From positions 1 through 20,900 of IMG/VR virus record IMGVR_UViG_3300006919_000586: 20,900 nucleotides of DNA, one strand, 5' to 3'. A program made the position numbers and the translations under genes. Under the pieces are notes generated by a model, which did no database searches, was not told the DNA's origin, and saw only the letters and a program-made list of their open reading frames with translations. This document shows, piece by piece, positions 1-6,275 of this stretch. Each line of letters begins with the position of its first letter. The first letter of the stretch is position 1. The stretch comes from a virus.

Positions 1-754
1 AATCATCAACATACTTCCATTTTTCCATCCATAATTTTGCTGATTTATCATCATAACTTATTCTAGTTTCATAAGCGCCTTTATTGACTTTGGATAAAAC
101 TCGTCTTGCAATTTTATTATAAGTTGATTCTTTAAAACTATCACCACCACTTGCTTGTGCCTCATCTACTAATAAAGCAAAGTCTTTGTGTTCTTTACCT
201 GATAGAATTAAAATATTTTCATTTATATCATCAACTAATTGTTTTTCAATATCATCAGCCTCTATATCAGCCTTTGGTTTAGTTTTCCAATTAAGTCTAT
301 TACCTAATAGTCTTGCTACAGATTGATTTTCAACTTCAAATATATCAACTTGTATATTTTTATAACCTAGTTCTTTCATTGAACCCCATTTACCTCTACC
401 ATCTGCAGGCATTAGTCTACCTTGTTTATCCCTATAAAAAGCAGGTCTAGGTTCTCTTAAATCATAACCATTTTTTTTAATATCTTCTTTTACTTCAGCT
501 ATTTTTTTATTTTTAGCTGCTCTTACTTTTTGAACAGAATTAGTGACATCTTCTTTAAGACCCTTATCATCTGTATAATAATTATCCATTTTAAACATAT
601 CCCAATCAGCATTGATTGTTTCTATATATTTTGCACCTTTGACTAAAGTGCCGTCACCATATCTTTCTGGAAATATTTCTTTTAATTTTTCATTTAACTC
701 TAAATGAATATCTTTAAATTTTGTACCTGATGGTACTATAAATTGATTTGACAT
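1..754 (-). CDS. ParB-like domain protein, C-terminus cut by window edge
   Basis: At least 251 codons read open from an ATG at 754 to the left edge; the stop lies outside. The start has a good ribosome site (AGGAGA, 8 bases upstream). Residues about 90-140 resemble a ParB/sulfiredoxin-like N-terminal domain: a GYDLREPRPAF stretch, then PADGRGKWGSMKELGYKNIQ, which fits the family pattern 'DG.hR..a.kelG...i.v'. That domain binds or hydrolyses nucleotides, or binds DNA, in different families. The rest is charged and helical with no recognised domain. It follows gp32 on the same strand after a hairpin at 841-876. The domain call rests on pattern resemblance and the biochemical role is unknown. 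Confidence 0.6.
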   Translation of the reverse strand, partial: MSNQFIVPSGTKFKDIHLELNEKLKEIFPERYGDGTLVKGAKYIETINADWDMFKMDNYYTDDKGLKEDVTNSVQKVRAAKNKKIAEVKEDIKKNGYDLREPRPAFYRDKQGRLMPADGRGKWGSMKELGYKNIQVDIFEVENQSVARLLGNRLNWKTKPKADIEADDIEKQLVDDINENILILSGKEHKDFALLVDEAQASGGDSFKESTYNKIARRVLSKVNKGAYETRISYDDKSAKLWMEKWKYVDD

Positions 755-840
755 TTTTGTTCTCCTATATTATTAGTTAGCAGTTTTTAATTGCCAATGT
801 GTTTTATCACATTATTTTCCTTTCTATTTTTTTATTCTTA

Positions 841-876
841 TAGGTAGCCGCCAGAGAAAGGAAAGACGGCTACCTA
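841..876 (-). terminator. Hairpin downstream of gp32, possible terminator
   Basis: A perfect 10-bp inverted repeat (TAGGTAGCCG at 841-850, CGGCTACCTA at 867-876) with a 16-base loop lies 24 bases past the gp32 stop. It is the most GC-rich structure nearby. On the minus strand the following bases are A-rich rather than U-rich, so it is not a textbook intrinsic terminator. It could instead stabilise the 3' end of the gp32 mRNA. The rest of 755-900 holds only the ribosome site of the next gene. Confidence 0.55.
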
Positions 877-900
877 ATTTGAGAAAGTGAGAGAGATAGA

Positions 901-1797
901 TTAATCGTCCTCAGCTAGTTTACTAAAATACGATAATGATTCATCATCATCGGTGGACGATACTTTCCCCACAGAGCCGTTAGAAGATTTGGGTACGTCA
1001 TTACTGACAGGTGGGAGGTCAATATCTTCTACAGACTCCGTGCTTCTTGTTCCAGTAAGTACCTTATTCAGTTTCTCTTTGAGTTCATCATAAGATTTAA
1101 AATTACTAGGATCAATGAAGGGTTTTAGAGCATATTGAGATTTCCATAATGCGTCAATCTCCTCGTCACTAGGTTTTACCCTACTAACTTGCTCAAATTC
1201 AGATTTATCATAATTCCAATAACCGTCAACTTTTCTGATTTTTAGTTTAAAGTTTGCACCTTCCCAAAAATCAAATGGGTTAACTGCCTTTTCATCTTCA
1301 AATTGAGGATTCATTGCTTCAGTTATTTTATCAAATATCTTTTTACCATATTTAAATAAAAATACCTTACCTTCATTTTCAGGATGTTTTGGATCAGATA
1401 CTACTAATACGTTTGAATAGTATTGTAGTTTTCTTTTTCTTTTTCTTGCAATCTCTTTATCAGCTTCAATACCAGTATTCCATAATCTAGTATTTTCTTC
1501 TGACACAGGATCTTTTTTGTTTAATGTTGTTAAACTATTTTCAATGTACCATTGACCACCAGGTCCTTGAAATGCGTGATGCCAGACTCTTTGCCAAGGC
1601 ATATCTTCGCCTTCTACAGCAGGTAAGAATCTTAATACTGCAAAACCATTACCTGATTTATCTAGTTCTGGTTTCCAGAATCTATCATCTTGGTACTTGT
1701 TTTTAGTTTCGGGTTTGTCGATTGTTTTTTCTAACTGTTTAGTTAGAACGTCAAAATTAGATTTTGACTTTTTGAGTGCTTCTAAAGCGTTTGACAT
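901..1797 (-). CDS. 32: gp32-like single-stranded DNA-binding protein
   Basis: Single-stranded DNA-binding protein that coats ssDNA in T4-type replication, recombination and repair and interacts with gp59 and the polymerase. It has 298 residues; T4 gp32 has about 301. The N-terminus has the basic cooperativity region (ALEALKKSKS). The core contains the family signature YYSNVLVVSDPKHPENEGKV followed by FKYGKKIFDKI. The C-terminus is a Ser/Asp-rich acidic tail ending in KLAEDD, the usual protein-interaction tail. There is no cysteine anywhere, so the zinc site of T4 gp32 is absent. The start has a strong AAGGAGAATAT ribosome site. Expression is probably late, from TATAAATA at 1861-1868, with an A/U-only leader that may be an autogenous operator. 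Confidence 0.96.
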   Translation of the reverse strand: MSNALEALKKSKSNFDVLTKQLEKTIDKPETKNKYQDDRFWKPELDKSGNGFAVLRFLPAVEGEDMPWQRVWHHAFQGPGGQWYIENSLTTLNKKDPVSEENTRLWNTGIEADKEIARKRKRKLQYYSNVLVVSDPKHPENEGKVFLFKYGKKIFDKITEAMNPQFEDEKAVNPFDFWEGANFKLKIRKVDGYWNYDKSEFEQVSRVKPSDEEIDALWKSQYALKPFIDPSNFKSYDELKEKLNKVLTGTRSTESVEDIDLPPVSNDVPKSSNGSVGKVSSTDDDESLSYFSKLAEDD

Positions 1798-1859
1798 TAT
1801 ATTCTCCTTTGTATATATTGTTGTATGTATTAATGTAAATATTAATATTAGTATTAATA
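1798..1859 (-). promoter_or_regulatory. A/U-only gp32 mRNA leader, candidate autogenous operator
   Basis: Between the late promoter and the gp32 ribosome site the minus-strand leader contains almost no G or C and repeats TTAATA/CTAATA-type units (several between 1828 and 1860), followed by AAGGAG. T4 gp32 represses its own translation by binding cooperatively to an unstructured A/U-rich stretch over its ribosome site. Composition and position match that arrangement. The function here is inferred, and I saw no upstream pseudoknot. Confidence 0.45.
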
Positions 1860-1991
1860 TTATTTATAAGAGTTCTTCCATTCATTGTAACCTTTTAACC
1901 AGTTTTTATGTGAAGTTTTACCCTTATCACCTTTTAATCTTCTTTTTAAAGATCGCAAAGTTCTTAATAAGAAGTTTATTAATCTTAACAT
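1860..1991 (-). CDS. Small basic 43-residue protein, leaderless gene
   Basis: A 43-residue frame between gp32 and the sialyltransferase-like gene, starting MLRLINFLLR and ending NEWKNSYK. It is strongly basic (many Lys and Arg) with a hydrophobic N-terminal stretch. No family is recognised. Support comes from the promoter: a TTGACA/17 bp/TACAAT promoter at 1998-2026 ends six bases before the ATG, which places the predicted first transcribed base on the A of ATG. There is no Shine-Dalgarno site, as expected for a leaderless message. The same six-base spacing occurs at gp33. Could be non-coding, but the frame fills the gap exactly. Confidence 0.55.
   Translation of the reverse strand: MLRLINFLLRTLRSLKRRLKGDKGKTSHKNWLKGYNEWKNSYK
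1861..1868 (-). promoter_or_regulatory. T4-type late promoter for gp32
   Basis: On the minus strand this reads TATAAATA exactly, the T4 late -10 box recognised by gp55-RNA polymerase with gp33 and the sliding clamp. It lies 64 bases before the gp32 ATG. It overlaps the last codons of the 43-residue gene at 1860-1991, whose final Tyr-Lys-stop is spelled by the box itself. A gp33 gene in the same window makes late transcription plausible. Confidence 0.75.
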
Positions 1992-1997
1992 AGTTCT

Positions 1998-2026
1998 ATT
2001 GTATCATTCTTTCTGCAATTTGTCAA
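1998..2026 (-). promoter_or_regulatory. Sigma70-like promoter, extended -10
   Basis: Minus strand: -35 TTGACA (2021-2026), 17-bp spacer, -10 TACAAT (1998-2003) preceded by TGA, an extended -10. It begins inside the last codons of the upstream gene. Its -35 is part of a 7-bp hairpin (2023-2040). The likely first transcribed base is the ATG of the 43-residue gene at 1991. Confidence 0.8.
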
Positions 2027-2879
2027 GCAGCTGTGCTTGAGTTATATAATGAAGTTGTTTTCTTTCTTTCCACTTTCTCCATTCATCTATTTCTTTGTTT
2101 ATATTTTCTTTGTCTAATGCCTTATTGACTTTGTAAAACTTTATATTAGGATTCCAATCCATAAGTGTATACCATTGATTGACCCAATTTACGTGTGGTG
2201 TAGCAGAACCTTCAATCGGAGCATAATTTTTAGTACCTTTGTACATATTGTTTATTCTACCTGTATTTGATTGTAAGTCGTGTCCTATCAAATATATCTC
2301 ATCTGGATTTTCTAACTTTGTTGCTATGTAACCACTTGTTGCACCACAAGCCCAACCGTGGTCTTTATAATCAGTCCAGCAATCTTTAACGTCATTTGAT
2401 TTATCACCTTCTTTAATCCAAGATATGCTAATTGTTGCGTGTTTAATTTTAGTTTGTACTATTTCTTTTGTTGCTCTAGGATAATCTTTACGTGTCTTTC
2501 GTAAAATATTTACAACACCTTTTAATGACGATCCGTGTATAACAAATTCTTTTGAATCACCTCGTTCATTTTCTTTTACTGCGTCATAACCTTTAAGTTC
2601 TTTTAACTCATCTTCTGTACATAGGCCATTAACTACACTTTCATACATCATTGCAGGAACTTTAGTCCAATTTCTAAAGTAACAAGTTTTCTTCATTGCT
2701 ATTCCGCTATGATAAATCTCGTGTATGATACCATTATCAACAGCAGTTAGTACATCTATTAAGTCAGGATAATCTCTATAGATAGCATTACAACCATAAA
2801 TCTTACCATATGATTTTAATTGTTCTAAAGGAAAATCTTTACGACTTTCGCCATTGCCTATACAAAATACTCTTTTCAT
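2004..2879 (-). CDS. Sialyltransferase-like (GT42/DUF115-like) glycan enzyme
   Basis: A 291-residue soluble protein. The N-terminus VFCIGNGESRKDF, followed by YGCNAIYRDYP, resembles the nucleotide-sugar-binding start of GT42 sialyltransferases ('GNGPSL...CN.fy'). Near residues 180-205 TSGYIATKLENPDEIYLIGHD resembles the family's 'TSG...A..LGYKEIYLSGID'. These similarities suggest a glycosyltransferase or a related DUF115-like fold. The substrate cannot be told. The start overlaps the end of the DUF7220-like gene by four bases (ATGA), so translation is coupled. Its place between gp59 and gp32 is an insertion relative to T4 gene order. Confidence 0.6.
   Translation of the reverse strand: MKRVFCIGNGESRKDFPLEQLKSYGKIYGCNAIYRDYPDLIDVLTAVDNGIIHEIYHSGIAMKKTCYFRNWTKVPAMMYESVVNGLCTEDELKELKGYDAVKENERGDSKEFVIHGSSLKGVVNILRKTRKDYPRATKEIVQTKIKHATISISWIKEGDKSNDVKDCWTDYKDHGWACGATSGYIATKLENPDEIYLIGHDLQSNTGRINNMYKGTKNYAPIEGSATPHVNWVNQWYTLMDWNPNIKFYKVNKALDKENINKEIDEWRKWKERKQLHYITQAQLLDKLQKE
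2023..2040 (-). terminator. Hairpin overlapping gene end and promoter
   Basis: A 7-bp inverted repeat (TCAAGCA / TGCTTGA) with a four-base loop at the 3' end of the sialyltransferase-like gene. Its left plus-strand arm shares bases with the -35 box at 2021-2026. No U-tract follows. It may slow read-through or be a by-product of the extended GCTTGACA -35 motif. Confidence 0.3.
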
Positions 2880-3076
2880 TTTCTTTTTCTAAAGTACCAT
2901 CTCCAACAAGCAGACCTTGTCATAGACACTACGGTAAATATTATTGCTATACCAAAACTATCAAATATAGTAGGATGTAAATCAAATAAAGGAAATATAG
3001 TTAGTTGTATAATAACGGCTAAAAAGAAACCACTACCTACATCTATAACACTTTCTTTTATATCTTTTTTAATCAT
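2876..3076 (-). CDS. DUF7220-like two-helix membrane protein
   Basis: 66 residues. The order is a charged N-terminus with an ESVIDVG motif, a hydrophobic helix (FFLAVIIQLTIFPLF), a short turn, a second helix (FGIAIIFTVVSMTRS) and a basic end WRWYFRKRK. This layout, with a conserved 'S..RS....R.F' end, matches the small phage membrane family I know as DUF7220. The function of that family is not known. Overlaps the following gene by four bases and the preceding gene by eight, so it is within the gp33-gp59 transcript. Confidence 0.75.
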   Translation of the reverse strand: MIKKDIKESVIDVGSGFFLAVIIQLTIFPLFDLHPTIFDSFGIAIIFTVVSMTRSACWRWYFRKRK

Positions 3077-3329
3077 CTGTGTTTTTATCTCTTGTAACTA
3101 AGTTTTTTGGTTGTTCAATTGGCATTCCTGTTTTGTCAAACCAACGATTGTCTTTTGTTTTATAGACATAACTTAAACTACCGCTTTTAAGTTTGATTGA
3201 TTTTGTTTCAATTGAACCATTGTATGTTCGGCCGTTCTTGTTTATAAGTTCTAACGTGCCGTATAGATTTTGATATATTCTATCGCCTTCTAAATTTGAA
3301 AATGGAATTATTACTTGTTGTTGTGTCAT
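3069..3329 (-). CDS. Hypothetical protein, 86 residues
   Basis: Starts MTQQQVIIPF and has alternating polar/hydrophobic stretches that suggest a small beta-rich fold (residues 20-65), then a charged tail. No signal peptide, membrane segment or known motif. Its ATG overlaps the gp59 stop by four bases (ATGA) and its end overlaps the DUF7220-like gene, so it is co-translated between gp59 and the membrane protein. No family recognised. Confidence 0.75.
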   Translation of the reverse strand: MTQQQVIIPFSNLEGDRIYQNLYGTLELINKNGRTYNGSIETKSIKLKSGSLSYVYKTKDNRWFDKTGMPIEQPKNLVTRDKNTDD

Positions 3330-3931
3330 TGTACAAATACCTCCTTCATAATAAATTTACACTTCGTTAAGTTATAATTAACAAATGGTTTTAGTTTCTG
3401 TAACTTTTTAGAAAGTTCAGGCCAAATAACCGTTTCTTCAATTTGTTTATCCCAAGTTTTGATAAACGATAATATCTTATCCAACAAGATGATTGTCTGT
3501 ATTGAGATTTGCTTAGAAAGAAGTAACCGTAGCAATCTAGGATGTTGTCCCATAGATACAGTAAAAATATCGTCAAACTTACAATTATTATCGCTAATAA
3601 CGCTAACAATCCTATTACAATCCATTCTAAAATTGTATGTAAATGACTCAGTATATTTTTTCCACTTAATATAATTTGTTTCACCATCTGCTCTTATCAG
3701 ATTTCCTATCCAAGTCTTTGAGTTATCAAAGAAATTACAGACAAAGAAATCCACTAGTTCTTCTTTTTTATATTTAGTTGCTAATTTATGAAAGAAAAAC
3801 CTATCATTACGTTTTAAAAAACTGTTTAAACTAGAATTAACCTTTGCGTTGTGTTTAAAAAAATCATAGTTTTCAGTCGTAAAATGTAATTTAATAGCAA
3901 GATATAATTTATACGTTTCATAACTGTTCAT
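3326..3931 (-). CDS. 59: gp59-like loader of the gp41 replicative helicase
   Basis: Helicase-assembly protein. In T4 it binds fork DNA and gp32 and loads the gp41 helicase. It has 201 residues, close to T4 gp59 (217). Similarity runs along the length: SYETYKLYLAIKLHF near the start matches T4 'SVYKLYLMIKQH', KRNDRFFFHKLATKYKKEEL matches 'KRRDKYFFQKLSEKYKLKEL', TWIGNL matches 'AWIGDI', and the C-terminal half has the 'FETFILLD'-like SIQTIILLDKILSFI. The start overlaps the gp33 stop by four bases (ATGA). The gp33-gp59 order is as in T4, with gp32 further downstream. Confidence 0.9.
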   Translation of the reverse strand: MNSYETYKLYLAIKLHFTTENYDFFKHNAKVNSSLNSFLKRNDRFFFHKLATKYKKEELVDFFVCNFFDNSKTWIGNLIRADGETNYIKWKKYTESFTYNFRMDCNRIVSVISDNNCKFDDIFTVSMGQHPRLLRLLLSKQISIQTIILLDKILSFIKTWDKQIEETVIWPELSKKLQKLKPFVNYNLTKCKFIMKEVFVQ

Positions 3932-4149
3932 ATAGGCAATTTAGATGTGTTAGATTTTTCTAACAAATTTAGATTTTCAGCTTCTATTTGTATTTTTTCT
4001 TTTAAAGATTTGTTAATTAAAGATGAGACTGTGCCTGTGTCTATTTCATTTTCTTCACAATATTTTAAAACAGCCTCCATATAAGATACACGTTTTTTCT
4101 TAACTATGTCCTCAATGATCAAACCAAACTTTTTACTATTTAATAACAT
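3928..4149 (-). CDS. 33: gp33-like late-transcription co-activator (short form)
   Basis: In T4, gp33 bridges RNA polymerase beta-flap and the gp45 sliding clamp to activate late promoters. This 73-residue protein matches the T4 core: GLIIEDIVKKKRVSYMEAVL aligns with T4 'GFIIEKMVEEFGMSYLEAT', and KEKIQIEAENLNLLEKSNT aligns with 'IEKIQSEAIDENLL...EKTNT'. It lacks the T4 N-terminal extension (T4 is about 112 residues) and ends SKLPI where T4 ends LDFLL, the clamp-binding motif. The ATG lies six bases after a TATAAT box, so the message should be leaderless. First gene of the gp33-gp59 unit. Confidence 0.85.
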   Translation of the reverse strand: MLLNSKKFGLIIEDIVKKKRVSYMEAVLKYCEENEIDTGTVSSLINKSLKEKIQIEAENLNLLEKSNTSKLPI

Positions 4150-4155
4150 AGTATC

Positions 4156-4184
4156 ATTATATCATATTTTTAAAGATTTGTAAA
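4156..4184 (-). promoter_or_regulatory. Sigma70-like promoter for gp33-gp59 operon
   Basis: Minus strand: -35 TTTACA (4179-4184), 17-bp spacer, perfect -10 TATAAT (4156-4161) with TGA just before it (extended -10). The next six bases are GATACT and then the gp33 ATG, so the predicted start site falls on the ATG itself. It directly follows the hairpin at 4187-4210. Confidence 0.85.
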
Positions 4185-4186
4185 GT

Positions 4187-4210
4187 GCCTGTTTTTGTTA
4201 AGATACAGGC
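4187..4210 (-). terminator. Hairpin terminator after small lipoprotein gene
   Basis: Six-bp arms GCCTGT (4187-4192) and ACAGGC (4205-4210) with a 12-base loop, lying 12 bases past the stop of the lipoprotein gene and three bases before the -35 of the gp33 promoter. The downstream tract is ACTTTAC, only weakly U-rich. Position between two transcription units supports a terminator role. Confidence 0.5.
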
Positions 4211-4221
4211 AAACTTAAAGA

Positions 4222-4416
4222 TTAATCTTTTTTGATTAATTCGCAATTTGCTTCGTTAGCAGTTAACCCTACTTTTTTATCCCATAACCAAATGTATGAA
4301 TAGACAACTTGATTGTCTTTTTCTAAACATTTTTTACCAAAAGATAGTCTAGGTTCTTTTATGCTACAAGCCGTCAATAAGACACTTGCAAATAATATTG
4401 TTAATAATGTTTTCAT
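4222..4416 (-). CDS. Small lipoprotein, 64 residues
   Basis: The ATG at 4416 is chosen over an in-frame ATG at 4431 because TAAGGAAAAT precedes it at good spacing. The N-terminus is a lipoprotein signal: MKTLLTILFASVLLTAC with the lipobox LTAC and lipidated Cys at residue 17. The mature part is about 48 residues, basic, with two further cysteines. No family recognised. It follows the exported 111-residue gene with a small gap, so the two are likely co-expressed and envelope-located. Confidence 0.75.
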   Translation of the reverse strand: MKTLLTILFASVLLTACSIKEPRLSFGKKCLEKDNQVVYSYIWLWDKKVGLTANEANCELIKKD

Positions 4417-4423
4417 ATTTTCC

Positions 4424-4759
4424 TTACGCATTAGGTTTTAAATTTTCTAATACTTGCATTTTATTAAATGTATGATATAATATACAAGTTTCTAAGCCAT
4501 TAGGCACATCAACAGTTACCAATGTTTCACCTTTATCATTTTCATAATAAGTTACCATATAAACTGGTTCGCCATCTGGATCACTTGACTCTCTACCTAA
4601 ACTTAAATGTTTAGGAGATAACTCATTGTAATCTATGTAATTTTGAACATCCTCTGGTGCGCCACATACTGCAGGTAAATTTCTCCATACAAATGGAGTA
4701 TATTCTTCTGCAAATACGCTTGAACATAATAATGTTAAAATTAAAATTAATTTTTTCAT
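4424..4759 (-). CDS. Exported protein with Sec signal peptide, 111 residues
   Basis: Signal peptide MKKLILILTLLCSSVFA with likely cleavage after residue 17 (VFA, then EEY). The mature domain of about 94 residues has a PAVCGAPEDVQNY stretch and a later ETCILYH, so it may hold one disulfide in the periplasm. Similar small exported proteins are common in marine phages, but I know no assigned function. The start has an AAAGGGAAGT ribosome site. It probably shares the transcript of the nuclease gene from the 5584-5612 promoter. Confidence 0.75.
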   Translation of the reverse strand: MKKLILILTLLCSSVFAEEYTPFVWRNLPAVCGAPEDVQNYIDYNELSPKHLSLGRESSDPDGEPVYMVTYYENDKGETLVTVDVPNGLETCILYHTFNKMQVLENLKPNA

Positions 4760-4838
4760 ACTTCCCTTTAGCTGTTTGAGGTCGCAAGCAGGACTAATAA
4801 ATCACCTTTTTAATTGAATCAGACTTTTGACTTTATAA

Positions 4839-5546
4839 CTATTTATTCAAGTTACTGTGTCTATCAAAGAAATCTTTAGCGTGTTTGTAGAACAACTCTT
4901 GGTGTTCTTTTATTTTATCTTCACCGTGTATCCATTCTTGTACAAAACCATCTTCACAAGCAGCCAAGATAACAGTTTGTTCTATCTTCTTACTAGGATA
5001 TAATTCTTCAAACATTTTAGCATAAGCTGAAGTTTGTAAAAAGTTACCATAGTTATAATCTGCGTCTCGTTTTTTTGTAGATGTTTTAAAATCAACTACA
5101 GATAGTTTACCTTTGTATTCAGCAATACAATCTACTTGACCTGCAACACCTAATTCTTTAGAGTACAGATATTCTTCTAAGCAATGTATATTATCTATTC
5201 TGGCAAGATATGGTTTGATAATTCTAAAAAGACCTAACGCTGTAACAGCAGTTATGCCTATGTTCTTTTCATCTTCGTTCTTTAAATGATTTTCTATAAG
5301 TGTGTGTGTAGTTTTACCTCTATTAGTAGAAGTAACAGAAATAAAGTTAGCCATTTTTTCACCAACACTATTTCTCCAAGCCAATATCTTTTGTTGTCTT
5401 TCAGGTATTGAACCTAATATGGAAGTAACTGAAGGCATATTGACACCATCAATAGTATAATATCTTATACCATCTTGGTTTTTACCTTTCACACCCAAAC
5501 TTTTGGGTAATACCGATTCTTCTAATTTCACGTGATTGTATGCCAT
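4839..5546 (-). CDS. PD-(D/E)XK (RecB/Mgme1-like) exonuclease
   Basis: 235 residues with the ordered motifs of RecB-type nucleases: MPSVTSIL (37-44), GKTTH with a likely motif-I His81, LEEYLYS (about 123-129), GVAGQVD with metal-binding Asp139, VDFKTS with Asp152 and catalytic Lys154, and QTSAYA (171-176), the family's Q...Y motif. All key residues are present, so it should cut DNA from ends with two metal ions. Roles in host DNA degradation or recombination are both possible. It heads a transcript from a consensus promoter at 5584-5612 and has an AGAAGG ribosome site. Confidence 0.88.
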   Translation of the reverse strand: MAYNHVKLEESVLPKSLGVKGKNQDGIRYYTIDGVNMPSVTSILGSIPERQQKILAWRNSVGEKMANFISVTSTNRGKTTHTLIENHLKNEDEKNIGITAVTALGLFRIIKPYLARIDNIHCLEEYLYSKELGVAGQVDCIAEYKGKLSVVDFKTSTKKRDADYNYGNFLQTSAYAKMFEELYPSKKIEQTVILAACEDGFVQEWIHGEDKIKEHQELFYKHAKDFFDRHSNLNK

Positions 5547-5583
5547 AATATGCCTTCTTTTTAATTAATAATTTTATATATTC

Positions 5584-5612
5584 ATTATATCATAATATAA
5601 AGTATTTGTCAA
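5584..5612 (-). promoter_or_regulatory. Consensus sigma70-like promoter
   Basis: Minus strand: perfect -35 TTGACA (5607-5612), 17-bp spacer, perfect -10 TATAAT (5584-5589) with TGA before it (extended -10). It lies 38 bases before the nuclease ATG and just past the M15 peptidase stop. This is the strongest promoter in the window by match to consensus. Confidence 0.9.
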
Positions 5613-5616
5613 GTCT

Positions 5617-6129
5617 TTACATCAAAGAATTATTTACATCTTCTTTTGATGGACCTGTAGTTTTAGAATATTCTTTTTGATAGACAGTTCTACCATCAGC
5701 GCCTTTAAATGCTCTTAAATATTCTCGTCTATTGTCTTCATCTGTTTTGTATGAGCAATGAACCCAACCACTATTTGGTTCTTCTGGATTCCAAAACTCC
5801 AATATACATTGATCAAAATTCAAATTATCTACGATCCAATCTGCAACTTCCTTATTTGATACTCCAAATATTTCAAAGTCGGCAGCCTGGCCTGAAGCGT
5901 GCTGTGAATTAACACTTGATCCAATTGCAACACAAAGCTCTGCTGATCTATACCCACTGGATATAGATACAACTTTTGCAAAATGGTCTCTTACTGGTTG
6001 CAATATATTAGTTGCTAAACGCTCTAGGTTGTTTATATGGTCTTCGTTAGGATTATTATTAATACCCTTACGAACAGCCGTATCACTCTTAATTAACTCT
6101 TTAAGGGTGAAGTTTTTGCTTAATCGCAT
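5617..6129 (-). CDS. Peptidase M15 family, likely endolysin (cell-wall peptidase)
   Basis: 170 residues of the M15 D-Ala-D-Ala/L-Ala-D-Glu peptidase type. N-terminal FTLKELIKSD is the usual start. ISSGYRSAELC (56-66) leads to the zinc motif HASGQAADFE with His77 and Asp84, and the third ligand His124 is in WVHCSY. It should cut peptide bonds in host peptidoglycan, probably for lysis. It has no signal peptide, so it would need a holin or another route. The ATG overlaps the YdcH-like gene by 29 bases, with AAAGGAT as ribosome site. A second muralytic enzyme is at 10544-11248. Confidence 0.88.
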   Translation of the reverse strand: MRLSKNFTLKELIKSDTAVRKGINNNPNEDHINNLERLATNILQPVRDHFAKVVSISSGYRSAELCVAIGSSVNSQHASGQAADFEIFGVSNKEVADWIVDNLNFDQCILEFWNPEEPNSGWVHCSYKTDEDNRREYLRAFKGADGRTVYQKEYSKTTGPSKEDVNNSLM

Positions 6130-6274
6130 ATAGTTTATCCTTTGCTATTAGTTTTATCTTTTTTAGGGTTTTCATATCATACCAACTTTTAAAAGACCTA
6201 TCAACTTGTCTTGTGTTTTCAGCTTCATTTACTGCTCTTTTTAAATCTTTGTGATGTGATTTAATTTGTGCCAT
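6101..6274 (-). CDS. YdcH/DUF465-like small coiled protein, 57 residues
   Basis: A 57-residue frame with a strong AAGGGGAT ribosome site. Its start HHKDLKRAVNEAE and its end LKKIKLIAKDKLYAI resemble the DUF465/YdcH pattern of a small helical protein ('H..L...I..lE ... LKK.KL.lKD.i'). The function of that family is unclear. It lies one base after the stop of the 132-residue gene and overlaps the M15 peptidase start, so it is well embedded in the operon. Confidence 0.7.
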   Translation of the reverse strand: MAQIKSHHKDLKRAVNEAENTRQVDRSFKSWYDMKTLKKIKLIAKDKLYAIKQKLHP

Positions 6275-6275
6275 A

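Noticed and set aside
796-813. Small inverted repeat AATGTG / CACATT
   Set aside because: Six bp of AT-rich sequence with no U-tract at the right place; too weak to call.
3391-3687. A second minus-strand frame with membrane-like sequence inside gp59
   Set aside because: It lies wholly inside the gp59 gene in another reading frame; gp59 matches T4 along its length, so this is a by-product of AT-rich sequence.
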